A DNA stretch of 64,000 nt from Photobacterium carnosum (GCF_002849605.1 NZ_NPIB01000020.1:1-64000), one strand, 5' to 3'; numbered from the stretch's first letter, positions 17,916 through 27,670 are shown. Numbers and translations: made by a program. The notes: generated from the letters alone by a model not told the origin.

Positions 17916-18443
17916 TTAGATAGTCATTGTGATAGAACCAGCAGTACCTTTCTTATCAGCAGATGTTGCAGGAGTACCATTAAACTTAGCTGAATCGCCT
18001 ACTGAATGGTCTTTCAATGTGTTCGCAAGTTTTTTACCAATAGCGCCAGGGACTTTAGTCATTGTTAGATCAATTAGGTTTGCATCTTCTGCGTTAACAG
18101 TTAACGTGTAGTCACCACCAAACGGGTTAGTACCAACACCATCGTTAGCTGCGCCACAAAGCTCTAAAGATAACTGACCAGAATCACACATGCTTGCTAC
18201 TGAAATGTCAGTAAAGTTAGTTTTTGCGCCTTTCCAAGCAAGGGTTTCAGCAGAAATAGTGCTTACAGCGTTAGTTACTTGGTACGTAGATACCATATCC
18301 ATTACTTTCGGCTTAACTAAGTAGCCAACAAGACTAAGGATAGCAATAACCACTAATACAATTAGAAGCTCAATAAGAGTAAAGCCTGATTGCTTGTTTA
18401 CTACAGGGTTCATTTTTGCTTTTAGTTTTTGAGCGAAAGTCAT
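17916..18443 (-). CDS. pilS: Major type IV pilin, PilS type
   Basis: 175 residues. A 20-residue leader (MTFAQKLKAKMNPVVNKQSG) precedes FTLIELLIVLVVIAILSLVG; Gly/Phe cleavage and Glu5 are intact. The long leader and the C-terminal pair of cysteines (SMCDSG and LELCGA) fit type IVb pilins such as R64 PilS. It is followed by a strong terminator and preceded by GGAAT at the right distance, which agrees with high expression as the major subunit. It lies immediately downstream of pilR, as in R64. Confidence 0.85.
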   Translation of the reverse strand: MTFAQKLKAKMNPVVNKQSGFTLIELLIVLVVIAILSLVGYLVKPKVMDMVSTYQVTNAVSTISAETLAWKGAKTNFTDISVASMCDSGQLSLELCGAANDGVGTNPFGGDYTLTVNAEDANLIDLTMTKVPGAIGKKLANTLKDHSVGDSAKFNGTPATSADKKGTAGSITMTI

Positions 18444-18631
18444 TGCTTTATTCCGTTTTTAATAATGTAACGTTCGATAATCGAACTAAGAAAATGTAAA
18501 TCAAACAACGTTTCATGTTGTTGTTTCGATGTGGTTATTTTAGGGAATATCCAAAAAACTCACGCTTTAGACTGCAAATACAAACAAACACCATAAAATG
18601 ATTTTAAATCAGTAAGTTACATATACAAAAA
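18444..18631 (-). promoter_or_regulatory. Likely promoter region of pilS
   Basis: About 190 noncoding bases lie between the pilR terminator and pilS on the minus strand. A separate promoter for the abundant pilin is expected here. No exact promoter could be fixed by eye. Confidence 0.35.
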
Positions 18632-18666
18632 AAGGCACAACCACTCATTTAAGAGTCATTGTGCCT
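18632..18666 (-). terminator. Strong terminator after pilR
   Basis: AGGCACAA/TTGTGCCT and ACTC/GAGT arms pair with a small internal loop. On the minus strand the hairpin is followed by TTTTTTTG. It lies 12 bases past the pilR stop. Confidence 0.85.
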
Positions 18667-18678
18667 AAAAAACTTAAA

Positions 18679-19716
18679 TTAAAGTCCGATCATGTTTAAT
18701 GCACTTACACCAAGAAATGTCACAAGAATCATACCAGCCGTATAAATCATTGAAAATGCTTGTAAAATAAAACCATATCTAGTCACTGCTGCATCTAACA
18801 TTTTTTGGTGCTGCTGCTTAGACATATCCAGTACAAATCCAATCGAGCGACTGTTTTTAGATGTTAGCACCTCAATTCTGGCTAATTCTCCATCAGTTAA
18901 CAAGCCAGTAGCCATAACTGAGCCAATTGAATTATTTTTACCACTTCCTAATCGAGCAATCATTAACTCAACATGTGATTTTAAATAACCAGTCGTACAT
19001 TTCTCGATTAGAGGCAAACTCGCATTAGGCGCAATATTTGACTTAAACATTAATGAAAGACTACTCAATAATGTAGTTGCGTTATAAATACGATATTCTT
19101 TAAAGACGGGTAAGTTATCGAATTTTGAACGAAATTTACTTGTCTTACGCCCTAAGAACTTGCCCCAGAAAAAAAAGAATAAGCTAAAACCTATAACGTA
19201 GTACGATGATTGGTACACAAACATATAACCAATATCATAAGCAATCTTTGATATTGGCGACCAGTAACGCAAGTTCACTTCTTCTAACTTTGGTTCAAAT
19301 ATGAAAAGAAACGCAACCACATTAGCCGCAGTACCCAGAAATAAAAGGAATAAAGAATACGCATTCGAGCCTAAGATCTTGCCAATAATCCCCCCATTAT
19401 TTAATGCATCTACCGCATTATCTAATGCTTCATCTATTTTTCGATTGGATTCACCAGCACGAATAGCTTGAATAACAACGGGTGGAAACCATCCCTCCAT
19501 CGCAACAGATAAAGGTTTAGAAGAGCTCATTTTTTCAAGCATATAATTCGCAGGAATAGCCTGTTTTTTTGAACCAAACTTAACGACCTGTTCTAAATGC
19601 TCTTTTGGAGATAAATTGCAGCGTAATGAAACCGCCATATCTGATACGAACTCAATTTGTATCTTTCGCTTAAAAGTACGTTGAGCAAACCATTCATTTG
19701 AAAACTTCTTAGGCAT
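18679..19716 (-). CDS. pilR: Type IV pilus inner-membrane platform protein, PilR/GspF family
   Basis: 345 residues with the GspF pattern: a cytoplasmic N-terminal domain, membrane segments at about 118-138 and 162-186, a second cytoplasmic domain, and a final segment at about 318-342. It anchors the assembly ATPase and translates its motion into pilus assembly. The start overlaps the pilQ stop by 8 bases. The pilQ-pilR-pilS order is that of R64-type thin pilus loci. Confidence 0.85.
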   Translation of the reverse strand: MPKKFSNEWFAQRTFKRKIQIEFVSDMAVSLRCNLSPKEHLEQVVKFGSKKQAIPANYMLEKMSSSKPLSVAMEGWFPPVVIQAIRAGESNRKIDEALDNAVDALNNGGIIGKILGSNAYSLFLLFLGTAANVVAFLFIFEPKLEEVNLRYWSPISKIAYDIGYMFVYQSSYYVIGFSLFFFFWGKFLGRKTSKFRSKFDNLPVFKEYRIYNATTLLSSLSLMFKSNIAPNASLPLIEKCTTGYLKSHVELMIARLGSGKNNSIGSVMATGLLTDGELARIEVLTSKNSRSIGFVLDMSKQQHQKMLDAAVTRYGFILQAFSMIYTAGMILVTFLGVSALNMIGL

Positions 19717-21415
19717 TAATGTTGCCCCCTAATGTTCTCATTTCATTAGCAATATCGTCATAACCAAATGATTGCTTCGTTGATGCATCCATATCATTGA
19801 TAAGACGACAAGCCTCATGTATATCAATAAGGCCAGCCCCGATTTTTTGAATGGCGTGATCGCGTGTGGTCATGTAGTTAACGGACTTCAAATAATCTTG
19901 AATACCAAGCAAATTACCATCTTGTACAAGACGACGAATAGAGTTGTCCATTACCAATATTTCAGCAATAACCGTCTTACCTTTAAGTCCTGTATAGCTA
20001 CATTCCACACAGCCTTGATCATTTTTAAAGCGCAACTTATTGAGATCACTTTCGCCACCACAGAATGACTCTACCAACGCCAACTGTTCCGTCATATTTT
20101 CAAAACGCCACAACACATCTTTTTTATTACGTTCTATCGCTAATTTTGTTTGCTGTAAAATTACTTCTTTATGTTCCTTGAGCTTATTAGAGCAATGAGG
20201 GCAAAGTTTATTGGCCAGCTTTTGATTCAAGAATCCATTAAATGAATCACTATCAGCGACTTGTTCTGGACTCAGCTTAAAGAACTTTATCAACATTGTG
20301 ATACAACCAAGCGCAGAACCTGTGTGAACTGTGCCAACAGCCATATGACCTGTACTTGCAAGGCGATAGAAAATAGATGCTGATAATTCATCACGGATCT
20401 CACCAAACATCGCCACATCAATATCCTGACGTAATAATCGTTTACCAAAGTCTGCAAATGAACCACGGTAAATATCGTATTCATCCTTAGTACCATCCAT
20501 ATCAATCTCAGTTTGGGAGAATTTTGAGTTAAGCCATTCAACTGGATCTTCAAGAGTGTGTACGTTGATATTGTTTGGTAGTACATCAAGGAATGACATA
20601 AGTGTTGTCGTTTTACCCGAACCAGTTTGACCACTAATTAACAGGCCACCGTAGGGCATATTCATTAGCTTCATTAACTGTTTAATTTGTTGCGGTAAGA
20701 AACCTAGTTCGTGCGGAGTAAGAACGGTATCACTGTACGGATCAAGACAACGTAAGTTAATTTTCGCACCGCCTTTAATTGGCATTGTAGAAGCACGATA
20801 GTTACGTAACTTGCCCCCCACTTCCCAACTAAACCGGTTTTCATCTGGTACGGACTCATAAAATGAACCACTTGAACCCTCTGACGCTAAAACTTGGAAA
20901 ACTTGGTTGCCAAGAGATACACCATAATCACGGTTGCGCATAACTTTATGTAAGCGAACTAAGCCACTAGAGCTACGACCTCGAACAAGAGTACCATTCG
21001 ACATAATGCTGATATGAACATCAGCAACACGCTCTTGATAAGCCACGTTCAATAGCTCATTGAAGTCAATTGCAACTAAAGACTGTTCTTCTGAGTGTTC
21101 AGTAGAGCCACCCAATGATTCAGTAATATCCGATAGCAACATATCGTCAGGTAACTGCAAAACCTGCTCAATTAGTTCTGCCGTTACTAATTTGATATAA
21201 GGAATTTTTCCCGTTTCTTCAATATAAAAATCAAGAAGATCATCAACAAACGGTGCAGAGAGATCGCGTGTAAAAATAGTGCCACCACGACTAAGATAAG
21301 CCATTGTGCTTTCTTTACAGCGTATTAGAAGTTCTTCGTCACGGTAAGCATAGCGGTCGGATGGGAGTAACTCTGACAGTACAAAAGTTTCTAGGGTTGC
21401 GTTAGATTCAGACAT
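19709..21415 (-). CDS. pilQ: Type IV pilus assembly ATPase, PilQ/GspE family
   Basis: 568 residues. A Walker A motif SGQTGSGKTTT is at about residues 256-266, followed by VHTLEDPVEW (Asp box) and the Walker B-like VAMFGEIRDE near 333. A tetracysteine zinc motif (LCPHCSN ... GCVECSYTG, about 414-485) is as in GspE/PilB. It powers polymerisation of pilin at the inner membrane. All ATPase motifs are intact. It is separated from pilP by a terminator and about 80 bases. Confidence 0.9.
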   Translation of the reverse strand: MSESNATLETFVLSELLPSDRYAYRDEELLIRCKESTMAYLSRGGTIFTRDLSAPFVDDLLDFYIEETGKIPYIKLVTAELIEQVLQLPDDMLLSDITESLGGSTEHSEEQSLVAIDFNELLNVAYQERVADVHISIMSNGTLVRGRSSSGLVRLHKVMRNRDYGVSLGNQVFQVLASEGSSGSFYESVPDENRFSWEVGGKLRNYRASTMPIKGGAKINLRCLDPYSDTVLTPHELGFLPQQIKQLMKLMNMPYGGLLISGQTGSGKTTTLMSFLDVLPNNINVHTLEDPVEWLNSKFSQTEIDMDGTKDEYDIYRGSFADFGKRLLRQDIDVAMFGEIRDELSASIFYRLASTGHMAVGTVHTGSALGCITMLIKFFKLSPEQVADSDSFNGFLNQKLANKLCPHCSNKLKEHKEVILQQTKLAIERNKKDVLWRFENMTEQLALVESFCGGESDLNKLRFKNDQGCVECSYTGLKGKTVIAEILVMDNSIRRLVQDGNLLGIQDYLKSVNYMTTRDHAIQKIGAGLIDIHEACRLINDMDASTKQSFGYDDIANEMRTLGGNINA

Positions 21416-21494
21416 TTCTATATCCAGTATTTGAGATTGAAACTATGTTACGCTCAGATATAAAAACGACTCGATTTAGTATGCCAGCCAAAAA

Positions 21495-21519
21495 AAACGG
21501 ATAACATTACTGTTATCCG
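21495..21519 (-). terminator. Terminator between pilP and pilQ
   Basis: CGGATAAC and GTTATCCG form a perfect eight-base stem with a six-base loop, followed on the minus strand by eight T. Its position inside an otherwise continuous pil operon suggests attenuation or a separate promoter for pilQ. Confidence 0.8.
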
Positions 21520-21547
21520 GCTTATAGTTAGAAGTTTAAAATTTGTA

Positions 21548-22255
21548 TTATACAGATTTACATTTTGAAGAATTTTTCTTACCTGTTTCGCGATAACAAA
21601 CTTGCTTATCTGTAATATTAGTTACGCGATATTGAGTACCATCAATTGCACCACCGATAGCCACACGTTGATTTTCACCATTAACATTTAATACTGCATT
21701 GCGCGTACCGTTAACTTTCATGGTCATAACAACATTAACGGACGATGCATTAGCTGTACGAACTAAAGCTGCTTTACTTAAATCAGCGTCATTTGAATAA
21801 ACGCTATTGGTGGTGGTAGTGGAAATTGGCTGGCTTGATGCCATACCGAAATCATCAATAGCTATACCACTATCCATCGACTCACGTTTAACTTCAATTT
21901 GCTTACGCTGCAACTGCATTACAACAAGGTTTGACTGTGCGATTGAAGCATCAAGTTTTGCATTTGCAACGTCATGTTGCTTTTGTGAAAACTGGTTATT
22001 GAATACCTCAAGGTTCTTAACTTGAGCAGGTAAAATCATTGGAGCATTAACAGCATCCGGTGCTTGCACCTTTTCAATGATCGTAGTTGTCGCATGTTCA
22101 GATGATGAAGAACTATCACTGTACCCATCACTATCGCTGTCCATTAAAAAGAATGCAGCACCAGCAACAACAGCACCTATAATACCAATCGCTAGTAATG
22201 GATTAATTTCTTTGGGTTGATTCTTATTGTTACTTTTCTTTTTGTTCTTGCTCAT
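21548..22255 (-). CDS. pilP: Type IV pilus protein PilP
   Basis: 235 residues. A basic cytoplasmic start (MSKNKKKSNNKNQPK) precedes one membrane segment (about 20-40, LLAIGIIGAVVAGAAFFLM). A Ser-rich linker, a helical stretch (about 80-130) and a C-terminal beta domain with two cysteines (VCYRETGKKNSSKC) follow. This is the layout of PilP from R64-like loci, an inner-membrane alignment component that contacts the secretin. It overlaps pilO by 26 bases. Confidence 0.75.
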   Translation of the reverse strand: MSKNKKKSNNKNQPKEINPLLAIGIIGAVVAGAAFFLMDSDSDGYSDSSSSSEHATTTIIEKVQAPDAVNAPMILPAQVKNLEVFNNQFSQKQHDVANAKLDASIAQSNLVVMQLQRKQIEVKRESMDSGIAIDDFGMASSQPISTTTTNSVYSNDADLSKAALVRTANASSVNVVMTMKVNGTRNAVLNVNGENQRVAIGGAIDGTQYRVTNITDKQVCYRETGKKNSSKCKSV

Positions 22256-23540
22256 GCTCTAGCTGTCCAGTTAGTTTGTATTTTTGGGAAATAGTGTAAT
22301 TACCAAGATCTTTATTGTGTTTGACGACTAAACCAACAGACTCAATAGGAACATGGGCAAGTTGATCGTAAAACGCTTTGATCTGAGAAAGGTCTAAATA
22401 TTGACCTGTAATCTGACCAGCCATTACGCGATAATTTGTTTTCTTCGCATTACTTTGGAGCGTGACCTTAGTGAATCCCGAATGGACAGCTAGATCGCTC
22501 AATTGTGCGTAGTTCATTTCCGTGTCGATGATGTAGCGTTTAAATGCGCTCATGTAATCATCTTTGTACTTAGGAATGTTCAAATTAATCGTGTAAGTAG
22601 AACCTTTGATATTCAACTTATCTTCTGAATTATTACGTACCCACGTAACCAACTCAGTCAAAGATGCATGATTAAACTTAGGCTTTAGCGTTAACTTAAA
22701 CGCTCTACCCTTAACCTCTGCAGAACTAACTTCCCATGATGGAATATTGCTGTATTGCCCAATTTTGCCAATTACAAAATTAACATCTTGAGTAACATGA
22801 ACACCTTTAATATCGTTTCGATACGCCTTATAAGGATCTTCAACAACACGATTTACAATTTCCCGTTGTCTCTCTAACTTAGCTGTTTCATAAGCGGTAT
22901 ATGCAAGGAATGAACAACCAATAACAAGAGCCGTTACTGAGGCAATGAATATTTTTTCCATGCCTGTTCGATAATATTGAGCGTTAGCTTGCGCAACTGT
23001 AATCGGTGAAAAATCAGTAACTTCGTTTTGTTGAATCGCGTCAGTTATTAATTCAACTTTGACACTAAGATCTTGTGATTCAATAAACGCATACAGACCT
23101 TTCCAAGCGTGTGCCTCTGAAATGACTAGTGGTACTTCTAATCGCTCACAAAAGCGCATAGCTGTTGAAAGAACCGCATCTAAACGCCCTGACAAGTCAG
23201 CCTTAATCTCACCATCTTTTATTGCAACGATGGTGACATTACAAAGTGAAATGTCAGTCTTTGGATTATCTATTACAGTATCAGCAACGTTAAACCACAT
23301 TGCGACACAGCCACTCGCGTTAACATTTGAACGCAACCACTTAAATGCTATTAAATCAGCATATAACGGCATTACAACGCCACTTTCAATCTCTTTCTCG
23401 TCACTAATAACAGACGTAACCAGTACGGATTCATTTGTTAATTTAATGATTGAAGCATGATCCGCATCCGAAGAAATAGCTTTACGAATGCGAAAATTTT
23501 GAAAGGACGGACTATTTACATAATCACGTATCAGTTTCAT
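22230..23540 (-). CDS. pilO: Type IV pilus protein PilO (type IVb)
   Basis: 436 residues. A cytoplasmic N-terminal domain (about 1-190) resembles an actin-like PilM part. A single membrane helix follows (about 194-216, FIASVTALVIGCSFLAYTAY), then a periplasmic domain. This bipartite design is that of R64 PilO, which carries both PilM-like and PilN-like functions. It forms the inner-membrane alignment complex with PilP. It starts 9 bases after the pilN stop. Confidence 0.75.
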   Translation of the reverse strand: MKLIRDYVNSPSFQNFRIRKAISSDADHASIIKLTNESVLVTSVISDEKEIESGVVMPLYADLIAFKWLRSNVNASGCVAMWFNVADTVIDNPKTDISLCNVTIVAIKDGEIKADLSGRLDAVLSTAMRFCERLEVPLVISEAHAWKGLYAFIESQDLSVKVELITDAIQQNEVTDFSPITVAQANAQYYRTGMEKIFIASVTALVIGCSFLAYTAYETAKLERQREIVNRVVEDPYKAYRNDIKGVHVTQDVNFVIGKIGQYSNIPSWEVSSAEVKGRAFKLTLKPKFNHASLTELVTWVRNNSEDKLNIKGSTYTINLNIPKYKDDYMSAFKRYIIDTEMNYAQLSDLAVHSGFTKVTLQSNAKKTNYRVMAGQITGQYLDLSQIKAFYDQLAHVPIESVGLVVKHNKDLGNYTISQKYKLTGQLEHEQEQKEK

Positions 23541-23549
23541 GTTCCGACC

Positions 23550-25052
23550 TTAAATTAAATGTGCAGTTAGCAAGACCATTGTTTGTGTATATTGATCTTT
23601 ACCACCATTACCGCCAAGGTACGGGTTATGGAACGATTCATCTGATGATGCTTTAGCTGATTCCTGATTGTAACCAGTCAAGATAAGTGTTTGGCCATCT
23701 AATAGCGAAGCAGACTGATTGAAACTATTCTCGTCCATTTGAGGTGATGTTAATTCAGCCCCTTGGTACTTAAACGTTTTAAACTGACCCTGCTCTGAAA
23801 CCGTGCCACTAAATTGAAGCATAATTTCATCTTCGACCACTTTAACAAGTGAGCGCATTGAGAAACCAGTAACAATAACTTTTTGTTCGATACTTGAGAT
23901 AACACCATCGCTAACGTTGCTATCACCAATAGCACCAACACCAACACTTGCGGCATACGCTTCTTTATGTACCGAGTTTATCTCACCAACTTGGTTATTT
24001 AGAGCCGTAAGACTTGGTTCTGTGCTTACAGAAACAACACCCTGTTGGCGTAGAGCCTCAATGAACAATGAAGTACCAGCCATTGAGCCATTTGTTGATG
24101 TTGCGCTGAATTTAGCAAGGTTAGTTAAGCCAGATACCGCAGCACTCGAACCGCCACTAGAGAAATTCAAAACACCATCTGTAGCTTTCTTAACAAGATC
24201 TAAATCAACGTTAAATGAGTTGGCGTTGCGTGATGTGAAAACAACAATTTTCGCATCAACACGTACCATTTGACCCATTTGTTTGTTGATTTGACTAATG
24301 TACTTGCCAATGCGCTTAACGCTTGCTGGCTTACCAGTAACAGTTATAGAGCCAGTTGCTTCATTAAGTGTTACTAACGAGTCACCGCCAATATTCTTAA
24401 TTGTTTTAACAATATCTTTAGTAGGATCAACGTTGTTAGCTTGTATATTAGAAAACTGATCAGAATCAGATGAAAACATACCGCCAGTCTCACCGCCACT
24501 ATCACCAGTTAAATCCGCCCCTGATTTTTTACCGATCAAAAAACTGTTTGAACCTGCAAATTTCATTAATGGAAAAGACTTGGTAATCTCAGCGTTAATA
24601 GAAATTGCTTCACGTTCGCTAGTGTCAATTTCATAGCCAGTTTTAGCTTCAATCGCATGAAAGACTTCTGAAAGAGAAGCCCCTTTCTTATTTAATGTGA
24701 TTTGCTGATCTAACTTCGTCTTATTACCCCAAACAAAAGTAAGACCCGTACTTTCAGAAATCTGATCCATTACCACTTCTAATGGAGCTTTCTTCACATT
24801 GATAGATACAGTAAATGAATCGACCCAAGACGGCTTAAACTTAACAGGTAGCGATACTGCAAGGTTTACTGGTGGCTGTTCAATAAAGTTAGACTTAGCA
24901 GCCAAGCGTGCTTTGTCAACCATACCGCCCATAACTTCTGCTTTGTTTTGCTGCACTAAGTAATCAGTAGATCCACAACCAGTAAGAACAGTAGAACTAC
25001 CAGCAATTAAAGCTAAAGTTAATGCTGATTTAATGAGTTTATTGTTAGTCAT
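23550..25052 (-). CDS. pilN: Type IV pilus outer-membrane secretin, PilN
   Basis: 500 residues. It is a lipoprotein precursor with lipobox LTGC (Cys26). An N-terminal STN-like domain (about 65-150) has the motif APLEVVMDQISESTGLTFVW. N-domains (about 215-270, EATGSITVTGKPASVKRI) precede the secretin core (about 275-500) with VSTEPSLTALNNQ and the closing LLDGQTLILTGY. It forms the outer-membrane ring through which the thin pilus exits. Length is typical of type IVb secretins (R64 PilN, BfpB). Confidence 0.9.
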   Translation of the reverse strand: MTNNKLIKSALTLALIAGSSTVLTGCGSTDYLVQQNKAEVMGGMVDKARLAAKSNFIEQPPVNLAVSLPVKFKPSWVDSFTVSINVKKAPLEVVMDQISESTGLTFVWGNKTKLDQQITLNKKGASLSEVFHAIEAKTGYEIDTSEREAISINAEITKSFPLMKFAGSNSFLIGKKSGADLTGDSGGETGGMFSSDSDQFSNIQANNVDPTKDIVKTIKNIGGDSLVTLNEATGSITVTGKPASVKRIGKYISQINKQMGQMVRVDAKIVVFTSRNANSFNVDLDLVKKATDGVLNFSSGGSSAAVSGLTNLAKFSATSTNGSMAGTSLFIEALRQQGVVSVSTEPSLTALNNQVGEINSVHKEAYAASVGVGAIGDSNVSDGVISSIEQKVIVTGFSMRSLVKVVEDEIMLQFSGTVSEQGQFKTFKYQGAELTSPQMDENSFNQSASLLDGQTLILTGYNQESAKASSDESFHNPYLGGNGGKDQYTQTMVLLTAHLI

Positions 25053-25061
25053 GTTCTTACC

Positions 25062-26195
25062 CTACTTTGCATCAACAATGAAAATTTCTTTAATAGACTC
25101 GACCAACTGATGTTTGATCTTTGTATTATATGGTTGAAGCATTTTTGTAAGAACAGCATCAATATTATTTTCAGCAACTACAGGGTAATCAACGCTGATT
25201 GGGTAATCTTGTGCCGCTAACCAACCGCGTTTTTGATCTAATTTCCAACCAAATTGTTTCGCAAGGTTTTCGATGTTGGTGCTTAAACGTCCGGCAGTCA
25301 TATTGTATAGCGCAACGTTATCTGCACTGTGTAGGTGGAAAACAACCTGCTTAGAACCAGGGAATATTTTAGCATTGACTGTTTGGCCGCCTAACTCTGT
25401 TAGCTTTGTAGCAACGCCATATACAAAATCATTTACTGACGCTGTATTTAACTCAAAGTTAGAAACCGCTTTAGAGTTTAAGCTCTTTGCGGTTTTGTCG
25501 TTCAGCATCCAAATGGGGCTATAACCAAATTTGTCTAATTGTTTAATTACAGCTAATGAAAGCATATTGCCACTATTTACCTGAATTGATTGTTTTAATG
25601 GCTGAATCTTAGTTACTGTCGTTACTGCTTTTAATGATTCAGCACCAGTCATTCGATTGTTGTCCAATGCCGGTTTTGTGTCTAGCGTAGCCTTGGTTGC
25701 AACTGATTTTAATGGTGTTTTTGTTTGTTGATTAAAGCCGTTACTGAAATTTAAAGGGGTGGTAATAATAATTGGTTGGCTATCAATATTAATAGTTTCA
25801 TAGCCATGATTATTGCTCATTGCCGCCTTACCATCACAAAGATTGTTAAGCGTTACTTTAATTGAATTAGTATTTGCGGTGGCTGCTAACTGAGGGATTG
25901 CCGTATAAACACTATTAAGCGCGTCTTGAGCGTTACTTGTTGATTTAATTGTAACGTTTTTGGTAATACGTAATTTAGTTCGGTCTATTTTATTATCCCA
26001 ATCAACCGTTTCGAGGTCATACATTTTTGCTAGATAGTTTGTTGCCGTTTGTAATGACGCGCCTTTCTCAAACACAACAAGATCGTTTGAAACCGCTGCT
26101 ACAGGGCTATTAGAGACAGAAGAACACCCCGTCATAGCCACGATAGCAGTAGCAATAACACTGTTTAGTAATTTACGTTTTGGCATGATTCGCAT
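25062..26195 (-). CDS. pilL: Type IV pilus lipoprotein PilL (TcpQ-like C-terminus)
   Basis: 377 residues. The lipobox MTGC places the lipid anchor at Cys24. The C-terminal domain (about 275-377, containing NLAKQFGWKLDQKRGWLAAQDYP) resembles the TcpQ/PilL domain that stabilises the secretin. A second copy-like region lies near residues 55-125. It is the first gene of the minus-strand pil operon, followed 9 bases later by pilN. pilM, which sits between pilL and pilN in R64, is absent here. Confidence 0.7.
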   Translation of the reverse strand: MRIMPKRKLLNSVIATAIVAMTGCSSVSNSPVAAVSNDLVVFEKGASLQTATNYLAKMYDLETVDWDNKIDRTKLRITKNVTIKSTSNAQDALNSVYTAIPQLAATANTNSIKVTLNNLCDGKAAMSNNHGYETINIDSQPIIITTPLNFSNGFNQQTKTPLKSVATKATLDTKPALDNNRMTGAESLKAVTTVTKIQPLKQSIQVNSGNMLSLAVIKQLDKFGYSPIWMLNDKTAKSLNSKAVSNFELNTASVNDFVYGVATKLTELGGQTVNAKIFPGSKQVVFHLHSADNVALYNMTAGRLSTNIENLAKQFGWKLDQKRGWLAAQDYPISVDYPVVAENNIDAVLTKMLQPYNTKIKHQLVESIKEIFIVDAK

Positions 26196-26291
26196 CTATT
26201 TGTTATTAGTTGATGCAAGTAGGTTAAGTTACGTTTTTAAAACCACTTTAATTAGTGTGTAAAGCTCAAATTATTGATAAGTGAGAATGTA
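26196..26291. promoter_or_regulatory. Divergent promoter region, pil operon and dsb-like gene
   Basis: This 96-base gap lies between divergent starts. It should hold the promoter of the whole pil operon on the minus strand and of the Dsb-like gene on the plus strand. No operator palindrome was recognised. Confidence 0.4.
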
Positions 26292-26852
26292 ATGATCAAA
26301 AAGAAAATAACAGCAACATTGTTTGCCTCAATGTTTTTATTTCCATGCTTGAGTGTAAATGCAGAAAGTGGTGGTAATACTCATTCGATTTTGCAAACTA
26401 CAAAATCAACTGCACTTCAACAGGTACTTACATCGTTTGGCGATATAGCGATTAAGATCCCTGCAGATAATAAAGAAACAAATAGCATCGTCATGCTGTA
26501 CGACAACCAGTGCAAATATTGCAACGAGTTCCTAATGAACATACCCACTCTTAGCTCTAATGGTATAACTGTATATGTCATGCCATTTTTAAATCATGGT
26601 GCATACACCCCTGAATCGAAATCAATGTATTTAGCGTGGTCAACAAGCAAACCTCTAACTTCTTTACTTAGTAAACAGTTTCCAAGCAAGCCAGATCCAA
26701 AAATAGCAGAACGCATATTTGAATTTACCAAATATGCCAAGAACCAACTGAATGTAACCAAGACACCGTATCTTCTTTTAGAAAATGGAGAGTTTATTGA
26801 TGGTTTAGTTTCACCTTATAATTTAATCACTTACCTAAAATCAGCCAGCTAG
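26292..26852 (+). CDS. Exported thioredoxin-fold (DsbA/DsbC-like) oxidoreductase
   Basis: With ATG 26292 as start the product has 186 residues. A signal peptide (KKKITATLFASMFLFPCLSVNA) is followed by a thioredoxin fold with the active site CKYC (near residue 78) and a cis-Pro loop VTKTPYLLL (about 157). It probably catalyses disulphide exchange in the periplasm, for example in cysteine-paired pilins and secretin parts encoded next door. Comparable Dsb proteins occur in many MPF_G and F-type transfer regions. It is transcribed away from the pil operon and followed by a hairpin terminator. Confidence 0.8.
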   Translation: MIKKKITATLFASMFLFPCLSVNAESGGNTHSILQTTKSTALQQVLTSFGDIAIKIPADNKETNSIVMLYDNQCKYCNEFLMNIPTLSSNGITVYVMPFLNHGAYTPESKSMYLAWSTSKPLTSLLSKQFPSKPDPKIAERIFEFTKYAKNQLNVTKTPYLLLENGEFIDGLVSPYNLITYLKSAS

Positions 26853-26955
26853 CACCCACCTACTATGGACTAGTTAAAATAAATTTTATCAGTGATATGA
26901 AAACCCTTATGCCAGAAACGGAAACGTCAAATTGAATATATAATTCAAGAGAGAG

Positions 26956-27003
26956 AGTGAGCTACTTTTAATCGAGTAATGATTTAAATAGCTCACTATT
27001 TTT
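26956..27003 (+). terminator. Terminator after the dsb-like gene
   Basis: AGTGAGCTA and TAGCTCACT pair over nine bases around an AT-rich loop and are followed by ATTTTTATAT on the plus strand. It also lies just past the stop of the HNH gene on the minus strand and may act in both directions. Confidence 0.6.
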
Positions 27004-27010
27004 ATATACA

Positions 27011-27670
27011 TTAATTATTAATTATATTCTTTAAATTAGTTAAAGCATTAAAGCGTGTTATTATATCATCAGATTCAATTAATTTCCTTGCTGCTTCCAT
27101 TAAATCATTATCACTATATATTTCTTTTTCATATCCAAACTTGGAGAATTTTCTATTTAACCCACAAGCATATATTGTAAAAGAACCCTTTCTTTCTTTA
27201 TGATCATCTTTGCTAATGAAAAAGCCATTAAATTTTTCTAAATGATTATGCCAAACATCAAAGTGTGGATGAACAATTAAAAAAGATTTAGAGCTTCTTG
27301 GGTATTTTATAAATTCTTTTTTTAATGTATTAGTTGTATTTTTATTTATTTCTTGATCTCGTTTTATTTGATTGCAGTCAGCACAAATTACACATAAATT
27401 TTTAGGCTCAAATATAAACTGAGGGTAAATTGATTTAGGTACTATATGTTCAACATGTGCATTTCCAACAGCAACAATAGATAAATCTTTTTTACAAAAA
27501 GCACATTCGCCTTTCTGTAAGTTACGATAATAATTTCTAATATAGCACCTTAAATCAAGTAAACTATCATCACCCCAGTCTTTATAACTAAATGAACTAC
27601 AATTCTTTTTTGTAGCAATCAATTGAAGTTGTTGTTTGCTAAATATTATTTTCTCTTTTATATCAGCCAT
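27011..27670 (-). CDS. ptuB: Septu-type HNH nuclease (PtuB-like)
   Basis: 219 residues with an HNH zinc-finger nuclease core: CAFCKKDL (first CxxC), HVEHIVPKS (catalytic His cluster) and LCVICADCNQIKRD (second CxxC plus Asn). The pattern and length fit PtuB nucleases and retron-associated HNH proteins. It overlaps the ATPase gene by 8 bases in the same operon, which is the diagnostic PtuA-PtuB arrangement. The role is the effector that cleaves DNA when the ATPase senses infection (family knowledge). The local sequence is markedly more AT-rich than the flanks, implying recent transfer. Confidence 0.75.
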   Translation of the reverse strand: MADIKEKIIFSKQQLQLIATKKNCSSFSYKDWGDDSLLDLRCYIRNYYRNLQKGECAFCKKDLSIVAVGNAHVEHIVPKSIYPQFIFEPKNLCVICADCNQIKRDQEINKNTTNTLKKEFIKYPRSSKSFLIVHPHFDVWHNHLEKFNGFFISKDDHKERKGSFTIYACGLNRKFSKFGYEKEIYSDNDLMEAARKLIESDDIITRFNALTNLKNIINN

